Assembly (NCBI GenBank): GCA_011772595.1
Contig: WVZH01000037.1
Coordinates: 32,926-43,275, forward strand
Reading direction: 5' to 3'
From: Anaerolineales bacterium
Lineage (GTDB): Bacteria; Chloroflexota; Anaerolineae; Anaerolineales; E44-bin32
DNA length: 10,350 nt
Shown: piece after piece, positions 1-5,687 of the stretch
Layout: every line of letters starts with the position of its first letter
How positions within the stretch are numbered: the first letter of the stretch is position 1
Notes under the pieces: generated by a model
Database searches by the model: none
What the model was told of the DNA's origin: nothing
What the model saw: the letters and a program-made list of their open reading frames with translations, nothing else
Position numbers and translations under genes: made by a program

Positions 1-362
1 TGATTAGGGAAACAATTGAGCAGGCACTCGGAGCGGCAGGCCGAGCCCTCACACTTCTCTCCCATGACACCATCACTGCCTCCGGTTCTGTTTGCGAGGT
101 GGTTGAGAAAGCGTGTATAGGGTGTGGGCAATGTGTCTCGGCCTGCACGTATGGTGCCATAGAGCTTCGCGAGACCCGACGGGGTAAAAAGGCTGTCGTG
201 AATCCGGTTCTCTGTAAGGGAGATGGTCTCTGTTGCTCCAAGTGCCCCACATTGGCAATTCAACTTAAGCACTTTACCGATGACGAGATCTTGGCTCAGA
301 TTGACGCGGCGGCTAAAACCGCAAAGTCTTCTGCTATTCAGACGGTAGTCCAAAGCCTTTAG
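1..362 (+). CDS. HdrA-like iron-sulfur flavoprotein, C-terminal fragment (5' end outside the window)
   Basis: The reading frame is open from the window edge (first full codon at 3) to TAG at 360-362, giving 119 residues of a longer protein; the GTG at 99 is internal. The fragment has the usual HdrA tail: an A-L-G-A-A-G-R-A-L helix, then LLSHDTI, then two ferredoxin-type clusters, then a KHFTDDEILAQI tail. The first cluster motif is CIGCGQCVSACT, with Thr where Pro is usual after the fourth Cys. The second is CKGDGLCCSKCP, where Asp replaces the second Cys. HdrA proteins bind FAD and several [4Fe-4S] clusters and are the bifurcating core of heterodisulfide-reductase-type complexes; in benzoyl-CoA clusters the homologue is called BamE. 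The next gene, an MvhD-ferredoxin protein, starts 45 bases downstream and is probably its partner in a cytoplasmic electron-transfer complex. Family assignment is firm; the specific role is inferred. Confidence 0.85.
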   Translation, partial: IRETIEQALGAAGRALTLLSHDTITASGSVCEVVEKACIGCGQCVSACTYGAIELRETRRGKKAVVNPVLCKGDGLCCSKCPTLAIQLKHFTDDEILAQIDAAAKTAKSSAIQTVVQSL

Positions 363-390
363 TGGCTTGATTGCCGGTGAAACTACAACG

Positions 391-401
391 GAAGGTGGTG
401 A
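391..401 (+). promoter_or_regulatory. Ribosome binding site for the selenoprotein start at 408
   Basis: The sequence GAAGGTGGTGA lies about 6 to 7 bases before the ATG at 408. The alternative ATG at 483 has only GC-rich sequence before it and no purine-rich site. This supports initiation at 408 and therefore readthrough of the TGA at 462. Confidence 0.65.
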
Positions 402-407
402 GAACGA

Positions 408-1229
408 ATGAGCACAACAAGCACATTCAAACCAAGAATTCTGGGTTTTGTATGCCACTGGTGAGCATACGGCGCCGCGGATATGTCTGGAGTTTCCAGA
501 CTTCAATATTCAACTGAAACAAGACTGATACGCGTCATGTGTTCCGGTCGAGTCGACCTGGAATATGTGCTCAGGGCATTCTCGAATGGAATGGATGGGG
601 TCTTTATTGGCGGTTGCCGGTTTAATGAATGCAATTACATTACTCACGGAAATTACGACGCACTCAACATGGTGCTCCTCTGCAGAAGAATCTTGGAGCA
701 CATCGGACTGAACCCCGATCGATTGCGAATCGAGTTCATGTCTTCCGCCGATGGGAATCTCTTTGCCGAGATTATGGGTCAGTTCGGCAGCAAGGTGAAA
801 ACGCTGGGACCTCTCGGAGAAGCCGAAGGACTAGATGAAGAAGAATTGAAGGCCAAACTGGCAGAAATCCGAAAGCTGGTCCCTTACATCAAGCTAGTGA
901 AAAATGAGAAGCTGGCCTCTCGTCTCGAGAACCCAGAAGATTATGACCACCTTTTCACCAAAGACGAGATCGACCGGCTGTTCAGCGAAGTCGTCTCGTA
1001 CTATATCGACCCAGAAAAGTGCCAGGCTTGTATGATCTGTGCCAGGAGATGTCCTGTAGAGGCCATTGATGGCGACAAGAACCAGATCCACATCATTGAT
1101 CAAGAGCAATGCATAAAATGCGCAACCTGCTTTGAAGTTTGCCCCGCCAAATTTGGTGCGGTGATGGAGATTATCGGCGATCCTGCCCCGCCTCCACTTC
1201 CTGAAGAGGGAAGAACGATCGTCAGATAA
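408..1229 (+). CDS. Selenocysteine-containing MvhD-ferredoxin electron-transfer protein (BamF-like)
   Basis: I place the start at ATG 408, giving 273 residues with TGA 462-464 read as selenocysteine 19. The 25 codons before the ATG at 483 read through the TGA as F-V-C-H-W-U-A-Y-G-A-A-D, which matches the conserved N-terminus of MvhD/FlpD, where the TGA position is Cys. Other MvhD cysteines follow: C45 (VMCSGRVD) and C70/C75 (GGCRFNEC). A charged helical linker (about 135-200) leads to two [4Fe-4S] motifs, C205-C208-C211-C215 and C235-C238-C241-C245. MvhD passes electrons between a donor and HdrA through a [2Fe-2S] cluster; selenocysteine versions are known in methanogens, and BamF proteins of anaerobic benzoate degraders are MvhD-like. 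The partner is the HdrA-like protein upstream. The fused ferredoxin domain may pass electrons to a benzoyl-CoA-reductase-type enzyme (inference). A plain ORF call would begin at 483 and lose the active motif. Confidence 0.87.
462..464 (+). other. In-frame TGA read as selenocysteine (codon 19)
   Basis: The TGA falls exactly at the second position of the C-x-x-C motif conserved in MvhD proteins, giving C16-H-W-U19. Homology runs on both sides in the same frame. A candidate SECIS hairpin follows at the expected distance. Confidence 0.85.
485..501 (+). promoter_or_regulatory. Candidate bacterial SECIS hairpin
   Basis: GTCTGGA (485-491) pairs perfectly with TCCAGAC (495-501) around the three-base loop GTT. 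The loop begins with G 27 bases after the TGA codon, within the range usual for bacterial SECIS elements, which need an apical loop with an early G to bind SelB. The hairpin lies within the coding sequence, as bacterial SECIS elements do. Binding is inferred, not shown. Confidence 0.7.
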
Positions 1230-1453
1230 GAATGAAAGTAGGATATGGACCGGGCACATTGTGAGAAACAGCATCTCGACTTGAGAAAAATCCAACAGAG
1301 CACCAACCCAAATAGCTTGTATGGTGGGATTGGCCTCGCTGCAAGATTCAAATGCTGTTCCATCTGACAAGGACTATGTGCCCCTCAAAATCCTAGACAG
1401 ATCTAGCTTGTTGAGATCGCTGAGGGGTCGACAATCTACAAAGGAGGATGAGA
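1230..1453 (+). promoter_or_regulatory. Non-coding gap before oah; likely holds its promoter or leader
   Basis: I see no convincing gene here. Two inverted repeats are visible. AACAGCAT (1267-1274) matches ATGCTGTT (1352-1359), which is weak because they are far apart. CCCCTCA (1381-1387) matches TGAGGGG (1421-1427), with a possible inner pairing of GATCT (1400-1404) with AGATC (1414-1418). The second could fold as a leader hairpin about 15 bases before the oah ribosome site, or act as an operator. No T-tract follows, so it is not a standard terminator. I could not pick a convincing -35/-10 or -24/-12 promoter. The gap lacks the 7-bp repeats found at later junctions. Confidence 0.35.
1441..1447 (+). 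promoter_or_regulatory. Ribosome binding site deciding the oah start
   Basis: AAGGAGG ends directly before the ATG at 1448 and six bases before the ATG at 1454. Only the second spacing is workable, so 1454 is the likely start and the first two codons of the longer reading are leader. Confidence 0.75.
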
Positions 1454-2584
1454 ATGTCCCTTGATTGGTTACCGCGGGATGATGTGCTAAAGGATCATGA
1501 TCCGGGCGGAGACGAGTTCCTGGGCACAGAACCCCCATGTGTGATGTACGAAAAGAAACCCATTCTGGATCCCGAGGGCGAGGCAGTCGCAGGACTCTAT
1601 TCCGCCTGGGTATGGCTCAACAACCCACAACAATACAATTCCTACACCACCGAAATGGTGAAAGGGGTCATCGCTGGCATGAAGCAGGCTTCGATGGATC
1701 GCGGTGTGGTAGCGATCGTCTTCACAGGAGTGGGCGATCGAGCGTTCTGCACAGGTGGTAATACCAAAGAGTACGCCGAGTACTACAGTGGTCGGCCTAC
1801 CGAGTATGCACTCTATATGGATCTTTTCAACGCGATGGTGGATAGCATCCTCAATACGAAGAAGCCAGTCATCTGTCGGGTAAACGGGATGCGGGTAGCC
1901 GGCGGCCAAGAGATCGGGGGAGCATGTGATTTGACCATCGCCTCCGATCTGGCTGTTTTCGGTCAGGCTGGACCGCGACACGGCTCAGCGCCAGTGGGCG
2001 GTTCCTCAGACTTTTTGCCGTGGTTTCTGACGATCGAAGACGCCATGTGGAATTGCATATCCTGCGAGCTGTGGAGCGCATACAAGATGATCCGCAAGGG
2101 ATACCTCAGCAAGGTCGTCCCAGTCATTAAACATAACGGTGAATGGATTCGGAACCCCATGGTGGTCACTGATAAATATGTTGATGGTGGCGAGATTGTT
2201 TATGGAGAGAACAAGACCGGCGAGGATTACAAGGAGGCACGCGAGTTTGTAAAAAGTGCGACAGTCGACTTCGAGTTGCTCGACAAAGCTGTAGACGACA
2301 TGCTGTGGACCTTCACCAACCTCTTCCCCCAATGTCTTCAGATGTCGATTGATGGAATTCGAGCCAAAAAGAAGTTCTTCTGGGATGCGGGAAAGGACTA
2401 CTACCGCCACTGGCTTGCGGCCAATATGGGTAATGAAGCCTTTCTCGGGTTTCACGCCTTCAACACCCGAAAGATCACTGGCAAAGACACGATCGACTTT
2501 ATCAAATACCGCCAATTGATCGCTGAAGGTCGCCTGGTGGACGAGGACTTCTTCGCTGAGGTTCTAGCCAAGCCCAAGGAGTAG
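1454..2584 (+). CDS. oah: 6-oxocyclohex-1-ene-1-carbonyl-CoA hydrolase (Oah/BamA)
   Basis: This crotonase-fold enzyme adds water to and opens the ring of 6-oxocyclohex-1-ene-1-carbonyl-CoA, giving 3-hydroxypimelyl-CoA. It is the hallmark step shared by all known anaerobic benzoyl-CoA routes. The 376-residue length fits the family (about 375-380), longer than ordinary enoyl-CoA hydratases. Visible features are the N-terminal WLPRDDVLKDHDPGG segment, a crotonase oxyanion-hole region (TGVGDRAFCTGGNTKEYAEY), the VNGMRVAGGQEIGGACDLTIA turn with Glu, and the family stretch GQAGPRHGSAPVGGSSDFLP. The start at 1454 is set by the ribosome site. The stop TAG (2582-2584) lies inside the first reverse-oriented 7-bp repeat array. 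The next pathway gene, had, lies downstream across an inserted four-helix-bundle gene. Assignment is strong; the exact ring substituent cannot be read from the sequence. Confidence 0.93.
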   Translation: MSLDWLPRDDVLKDHDPGGDEFLGTEPPCVMYEKKPILDPEGEAVAGLYSAWVWLNNPQQYNSYTTEMVKGVIAGMKQASMDRGVVAIVFTGVGDRAFCTGGNTKEYAEYYSGRPTEYALYMDLFNAMVDSILNTKKPVICRVNGMRVAGGQEIGGACDLTIASDLAVFGQAGPRHGSAPVGGSSDFLPWFLTIEDAMWNCISCELWSAYKMIRKGYLSKVVPVIKHNGEWIRNPMVVTDKYVDGGEIVYGENKTGEDYKEAREFVKSATVDFELLDKAVDDMLWTFTNLFPQCLQMSIDGIRAKKKFFWDAGKDYYRHWLAANMGNEAFLGFHAFNTRKITGKDTIDFIKYRQLIAEGRLVDEDFFAEVLAKPKE

Positions 2585-2592
2585 TCAGTACT
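2580..2592 (-). repeat. 7-bp repeat array A, reverse orientation, at the oah stop codon
   Basis: AGTAGTCAGTACT includes the oah stop codon. Bases 2580-2588 are a perfect reverse complement of 2706-2714 (9 bp), making an inverted repeat around the spacer. This is the shortest array of the set. Confidence 0.7.
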
Positions 2593-2690
2593 TTTATGAA
2601 GATATGAGAGCAAGATGAAAATGTTTCGGACGATGAAAGAATGACTGCGAGCTATCGATTCTTAAAGTACTGGCCCCACACGACCATTCC

Positions 2691-2725
2691 TCTGATTACT
2701 GGTATCTGACTACTTACTACTGAAA
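2691..2725 (+). repeat. 7-bp repeat array B, forward orientation, before FHB gene 1
   Basis: Five units in exact 7-base phase: TCTGATT, ACTGGTA, TCTGACT, ACTTACT, ACTGAAA. The array ends 15 bases before the four-helix-bundle gene at 2741. The 98 bases between arrays A and B hold no gene I can support. Confidence 0.85.
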
Positions 2726-2740
2726 AAAAAGGGGGACAGG

Positions 2741-3091
2741 ATGTATAAGTTTCGTGAATTGAAAGTATGGCAGCGAGCTATGAATTTCGTAACAGATATT
2801 TACAGAGATAGTGCCAGCTTCCCAAACACTGAGCGACTTGGTCTAACAAGCCAGATGCGACGAGCTGCGATAAGCATTCCTCTTAATGTGGCCGAGGACG
2901 CAGGAGCGAATTCTGGAGGTGAGTTTCAACGATTCCTGAGCTACGCCCTTCGTCCAACTTATGAGGTTATGTCAACTCTGGAAATTGCCCAGCGGTTGGG
3001 GTACAGCACCCCAAAGAAGACACAGGGACTGCTCAAACAAGCTGATGAGATCGCCGCCATGTTCGTCGGTCTATCACGAAATCTCGTCTGA
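2741..3091 (+). CDS. Four-helix bundle protein 1 (23S rRNA intervening-sequence/S23 family)
   Basis: This is a 116-residue protein of the four-helix bundle family first named from ORFs in 23S rRNA intervening sequences and related to Avd, the accessory protein of diversity-generating retroelements. The signature parts are FRELKVWQRAM at the N-terminus, LTSQMRRAAISIPLNVAE in the middle, and EFQRFLSYAL with YEVMSTLEIA after it. The usual NIAEG is NVAED here. ATG 2741 follows a GGGGGACAGG ribosome site. It is about 60% identical by eye, and equal in length, to the second copy at 4312-4662. Its function is unknown; no catalytic residues are known for the family. It sits between oah and had, where no pathway role is expected, and is flanked on both sides by 7-bp repeat arrays. 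Its stop TGA (3089-3091) is part of the first downstream repeat unit. I read it as cargo or a marker of a mobile cassette (inference). Confidence 0.9.
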   Translation: MYKFRELKVWQRAMNFVTDIYRDSASFPNTERLGLTSQMRRAAISIPLNVAEDAGANSGGEFQRFLSYALRPTYEVMSTLEIAQRLGYSTPKKTQGLLKQADEIAAMFVGLSRNLV

Positions 3092-3128
3092 TTACTGAAT
3101 ACCGACTACTGATATCTGGCTACTAACG
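3087..3128 (+). repeat. 7-bp repeat array C, forward orientation, after FHB gene 1
   Basis: Six units in phase: TCTGATT, ACTGAAT, ACCGACT, ACTGATA, TCTGGCT, ACTAACG. The first unit contains the stop codon of FHB gene 1. The array ends just before the ribosome site (AAGAGGAGA, 3133-3141) of had. Confidence 0.85.
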
Positions 3129-3147
3129 ACGATAAGAGGAGACGAAA

Positions 3148-4260
3148 ATGGCAAGTGTCCCTAAAATCATAGAGACCTGGCAAATGGTTCAACCATGGTC
3201 CCGGGACAAGGAAACGGGCGAGAAAAGCCCGGGAAAGCTGGAACGGACGAGCATACCCGTGCCAGATTTACTTCCTGGAGAAGTTCTGGTCGAGATCGCT
3301 GGCTGTGGTGTCTGCCATACCGATTTAAGCTTTTTTTATTACGGCGTGCCAACGGTCAATGATCCCCCACTTACACTTGGCCACGAGATATGCGGTCGGG
3401 TTGTAGCTGGGGATGAACACTGGATCGGTAAGGAGGTCATCATCCCGGCGGTAATGCCCTGCAACAACTGCCCCATCTGTGACGCGGATCGGGGAAACCG
3501 TTGTCTCGCTCAAAAGATGCCAGGCAACAGCCTTGGCATTTATGGTGGGTTCTCCAGTCATATTCCTGTGCCAGCTATTGATCTATGCTCTGTAGATGAT
3601 CATGGGGATCTACCGCTCGAGTTGTTGGCAGTGATCGCTGATGCCGTTACCACACCCTATCAAGCGGCAGTGCGCGCGGATCTGCAATCAGGCGATCGGG
3701 CTGTCATCGTCGGAGGCACAGGCGGTGTTGGCACCTACATGGTTCAGATTGCCAAGGCATTCGGAGCAGAGCCTGTAATCTGTATTGATCTCGACCAAGA
3801 AAAACTAGAACGGTCTCTGGAATACGGCGCTGACCTCATCATAAATTCCAAGGACAAGACTCCCAAGGACATTCGTAATGAATTCCGTGCCTTGTGCAAA
3901 GAGCAGGGATTTCCGCACAACTATGGCTGGAAGATCTTCGAGGTAACTGGGGCGAAGATCGGGCAAGAGATCTCCTTGGCGTTACTATCGTTTATCGGCA
4001 AGCTGATTTGGATTGGGTTCTCTACAGACGTCAATGAATACTCCCTCTCCCGCTTGATGGCCTTTGACGCCGAGATCATCGGTACCTGGGGATGTTTACC
4101 CAAGCACTACCCATCTGCGCTACAAATGGTGTTAGATGGCCGCGTCCAAATCAAACCCTTTGTTGAGACACGACCTATGAGCACGATCAACGAGACATTT
4201 GAGGAAGCACACGCAGGGAAGCTTGGGAAGCGGGTGGTGTTGACACCGGACTTTCAATAG
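3148..4260 (+). CDS. had: 6-hydroxycyclohex-1-ene-1-carbonyl-CoA dehydrogenase (Had/BamQ), zinc-type alcohol dehydrogenase
   Basis: The 370-residue protein is a medium-chain zinc alcohol dehydrogenase. It likely oxidises 6-hydroxycyclohex-1-ene-1-carbonyl-CoA to the 6-oxo compound, the substrate of Oah. Zinc-site and fold motifs are C53-G-V-C56-H57 and G-H79-E80, the structural-zinc cysteines C105, C108, C111 and C119, and the Rossmann loop GGTGGVG (189-195). The acidic D214 after the second strand (ICID) fits NAD rather than NADP. The ADAVTTPYQA segment has Asp where many alcohol dehydrogenases have the third catalytic-zinc Cys. The start ATG follows AAGAGGAGACGAA. Family membership alone would leave the substrate open, but oah as partner gene and the ring-pathway context make Had the best call. 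The stop TAG (4258-4260) begins repeat array D. Confidence 0.88.
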   Translation: MASVPKIIETWQMVQPWSRDKETGEKSPGKLERTSIPVPDLLPGEVLVEIAGCGVCHTDLSFFYYGVPTVNDPPLTLGHEICGRVVAGDEHWIGKEVIIPAVMPCNNCPICDADRGNRCLAQKMPGNSLGIYGGFSSHIPVPAIDLCSVDDHGDLPLELLAVIADAVTTPYQAAVRADLQSGDRAVIVGGTGGVGTYMVQIAKAFGAEPVICIDLDQEKLERSLEYGADLIINSKDKTPKDIRNEFRALCKEQGFPHNYGWKIFEVTGAKIGQEISLALLSFIGKLIWIGFSTDVNEYSLSRLMAFDAEIIGTWGCLPKHYPSALQMVLDGRVQIKPFVETRPMSTINETFEEAHAGKLGKRVVLTPDFQ

Positions 4261-4281
4261 TTAGTAGTCAGAGATCAGATC
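4258..4281 (-). repeat. 7-bp repeat array D, reverse orientation, at the had stop codon
   Basis: On the + strand the units read AGTTAGT, AGTCAGA, GATCAGA in 7-base phase, starting within the had stop codon. Bases 4261-4272 are a perfect 12-bp reverse complement of 4686-4697 in array E, so the pair brackets FHB gene 2. Confidence 0.85.
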
Positions 4282-4300
4282 TAAGAATTGAGACTTTGCC

Positions 4301-4307
4301 GAGGGGG
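4301..4307 (+). promoter_or_regulatory. Ribosome binding site deciding the FHB gene 2 start
   Basis: GAGGGGG lies four bases before the ATG at 4312. This, together with exact N-terminal alignment to FHB gene 1 (M-x-K-F-R), rejects the upstream TTG at 4288 as the start. Confidence 0.7.
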
Positions 4308-4311
4308 ATAC

Positions 4312-4662
4312 ATGCATAAGTTTCGGAAGTTAAAAGTATGGCAGCGGGCAATGGATTTCGTGACCGAAATAGATCGTGTTACCAACCAATTTCCACGCTC
4401 GGAACAATTCGGCTTAACAAGCCAGATCCGACGTGCTTCGATCAGCATTCCATTGAATATCGCGGAGGGAGCAGGCGCGGGCTCAGACGTAGAATTTCAA
4501 CGTTTCCTGAACTTTGCCCTTCGATCAACATACGAGGTGACATCAGCATTGGAGATTGCAAAGAAACTTAATCATTGTTCGGCAGAAAAGTCTAATGCGT
4601 TTCCAGATGAGGCCGATCAAATCGCAGCCATGATTGTAGTTTTATCGCGGAAGCTTGGATAA
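4312..4662 (+). CDS. Four-helix bundle protein 2 (23S rRNA intervening-sequence/S23 family)
   Basis: A second 116-residue member of the family, colinear with the first over its full length. It shares FRKLKVWQRAM, GLTSQIRRASISIPLNIAE, EFQRFLNFAL, YEVTSALEIA and the C-terminal IAAM-LSRKL region. It keeps the common NIAEG form that copy 1 has lost. The region between the third and fourth helices (about residues 86-99) is the most diverged. The gene lies between had and the amidohydrolase and is enclosed by a perfect 12-bp inverted repeat made of 7-bp units (4261-4272 and 4686-4697). Divergence of about 40% at protein level argues against a very recent local duplication; two separate insertions from a diverse family are more likely (inference). 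Cellular role unknown. Confidence 0.9.
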   Translation: MHKFRKLKVWQRAMDFVTEIDRVTNQFPRSEQFGLTSQIRRASISIPLNIAEGAGAGSDVEFQRFLNFALRSTYEVTSALEIAKKLNHCSAEKSNAFPDEADQIAAMIVVLSRKLG

Positions 4663-4664
4663 CC

Positions 4665-4720
4665 ACTGCTGTCTGATTTCTGATGTCTGACTACTAATAT
4701 CTGATTACTGACTACTGAAC
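4665..4720 (+). repeat. 7-bp repeat array E, forward orientation, after FHB gene 2
   Basis: The longest array, eight units in phase: ACTGCTG, TCTGATT, TCTGATG, TCTGACT, ACTAATA, TCTGATT, ACTGACT, ACTGAAC. It fills nearly all the space between FHB gene 2 and the ribosome site of the amidohydrolase. Confidence 0.9.
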
Positions 4721-4731
4721 AAGGTGAAAGC

Positions 4732-5565
4732 ATGGGATTGGTGATCGATTTCCACATCCACATCGGTCTCTACCATGAACTTCATCCCTGGGTGATGGAA
4801 TGGATGAAAAATGAGATCGAAGATCCGGAGGCTTTCGTCAATGAAGTCTTAACGCCGGAAGGATTCGCGCATTATCTGCGCGAGAACGGAGTGAATTACG
4901 GCGTGGCGCTAGCAGAACTCAGCCCCATTACTACAGGGATGCTGAGCAATGAGGCCGTAGCTGAGTTCTGCCAAGATGTCGATTGCCTAATCCCTTTTTG
5001 TAGCATCAACCCATTTCTTGTGGCTGACTTACCGGGTGTGTTGGATCGATACGTCACCGAAATGGGCTTCCGAGGTATGAAGCTCTACCCAACCTACCAC
5101 CATTTCTATGCCAACAGCAACCGTCTATACCCACTCTATGCAAAGGCTCAAGAACTGGGAATTCCGGTGATGATTCACACTGGATCGTCTGTATTTCGAG
5201 GAGCGCGCATGAAGTACGGCGACCCACTCTATATGGACGACGTGGCTGTGGACTTCCCTGACCTAACACTTTTAATGGTCCACAGTGGTCGAGGTTTTTG
5301 GTACGACCGGGCTTTTTTCCTGACCAAGTTACACACCAATATGTATATGGAAATCGCCGGCCTTCCACCGCAGAAGCTGCTGGATTATTTCCCAGAGATC
5401 GAGAAAGTAGCCGATAAGGTCATCTTCGGATCTGATTGGCCAGGAATGCCCCATATCGGCCGTAATATTGAGAGCATCCGTGAACTTCCCCTGAGCGATG
5501 AAACGAAAGACAAGATCTTGGGGGTAAACGCAGCACGGATATTGGGGTTGGACAATGATCAGTAG
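4732..5565 (+). CDS. Amidohydrolase-2 family metal-dependent hydrolase or decarboxylase
   Basis: The 277-residue TIM-barrel protein has a complete metal site of the amidohydrolase superfamily: H8-I-H10 at the end of strand one (VIDFHIHIG), H149 (MIHTGSS), H184 (MVHSGRG) and D235 (FGSDWPG). This family (PF04909 type) includes decarboxylases of aromatic acids and of aminocarboxymuconate semialdehyde as well as hydrolases, so the reaction cannot be fixed. No signal peptide is visible, so it is cytoplasmic. The start ATG follows AAGGTGAA. It lies between had and the beta-oxidation fusion gene, in the same direction, so a part in aromatic acid or ring-product metabolism is plausible, for example decarboxylating a substituted substrate or hydrolysing an intermediate (inference). 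Its stop TAG (5563-5565) lies within reverse repeat array F. Confidence 0.82.
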   Translation: MGLVIDFHIHIGLYHELHPWVMEWMKNEIEDPEAFVNEVLTPEGFAHYLRENGVNYGVALAELSPITTGMLSNEAVAEFCQDVDCLIPFCSINPFLVADLPGVLDRYVTEMGFRGMKLYPTYHHFYANSNRLYPLYAKAQELGIPVMIHTGSSVFRGARMKYGDPLYMDDVAVDFPDLTLLMVHSGRGFWYDRAFFLTKLHTNMYMEIAGLPPQKLLDYFPEIEKVADKVIFGSDWPGMPHIGRNIESIRELPLSDETKDKILGVNAARILGLDNDQ

Positions 5566-5579
5566 TCAGTACTCAGTAC
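5559..5579 (-). repeat. 7-bp repeat array F, reverse orientation, at the amidohydrolase stop codon
   Basis: Three units on the + strand, TCAGTAG, TCAGTAC, TCAGTAC, with the amidohydrolase stop codon inside the first. Bases 5560-5569 are a perfect 10-bp reverse complement of 5656-5665 in array G. Confidence 0.85.
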
Positions 5580-5640
5580 ACAGAAAGTAGTATGCTATGG
5601 ATTACTCAGGTATTGGCTGACAAATATTCTCGGACACCAG

Positions 5641-5668
5641 TCTGACCACTGATATCTGACTACTGCCT
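5641..5668 (+). repeat. 7-bp repeat array G, forward orientation, before the fusion gene
   Basis: Four units in phase: TCTGACC, ACTGATA, TCTGACT, ACTGCCT. The array ends just before AAAAAGGAGA, the ribosome site of the gene at 5688. Between arrays F and G are about 60 bases with no gene and no resemblance by eye to the other spacers. Confidence 0.85.
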
Positions 5669-5687
5669 ATAAAAAGGAGACGAGTCG

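Noticed and set aside
462..464. TGA as a sequencing error or a true nonsense mutation
   Set aside because: Possible in principle, but the exact position at a redox Cys known to be Sec in relatives, plus the correctly spaced hairpin, makes selenocysteine the better reading.
483..1229. ATG 483 as the start of the MvhD-ferredoxin gene
   Set aside because: There is no ribosome site before it, and it cuts off a conserved N-terminus that is in frame through the TGA at 462.
1331..1346. Sigma-54 type promoter at TGGCCTCGCTGC
   Set aside because: The GG and GC elements are seven bases apart instead of ten, so the match fails.
894..1370. Minus-strand open frames opposite the ferredoxin domain and the 1230-1453 gap
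   Set aside because: They overlap the conserved cluster motifs on the + strand, and their products show no family features. The gap is better read as a leader.
4288..4311. TTG 4288 as the start of FHB gene 2, adding eight residues
   Set aside because: The ATG at 4312 has a GAGGGGG site at good spacing and aligns exactly with the start of FHB gene 1.
5559..5668. Rho-independent terminators made from the inverted repeat arms
   Set aside because: The arms are 60-110 bases apart, are not GC-rich, and no T-tract follows; the genes on either side look like one transcription unit.
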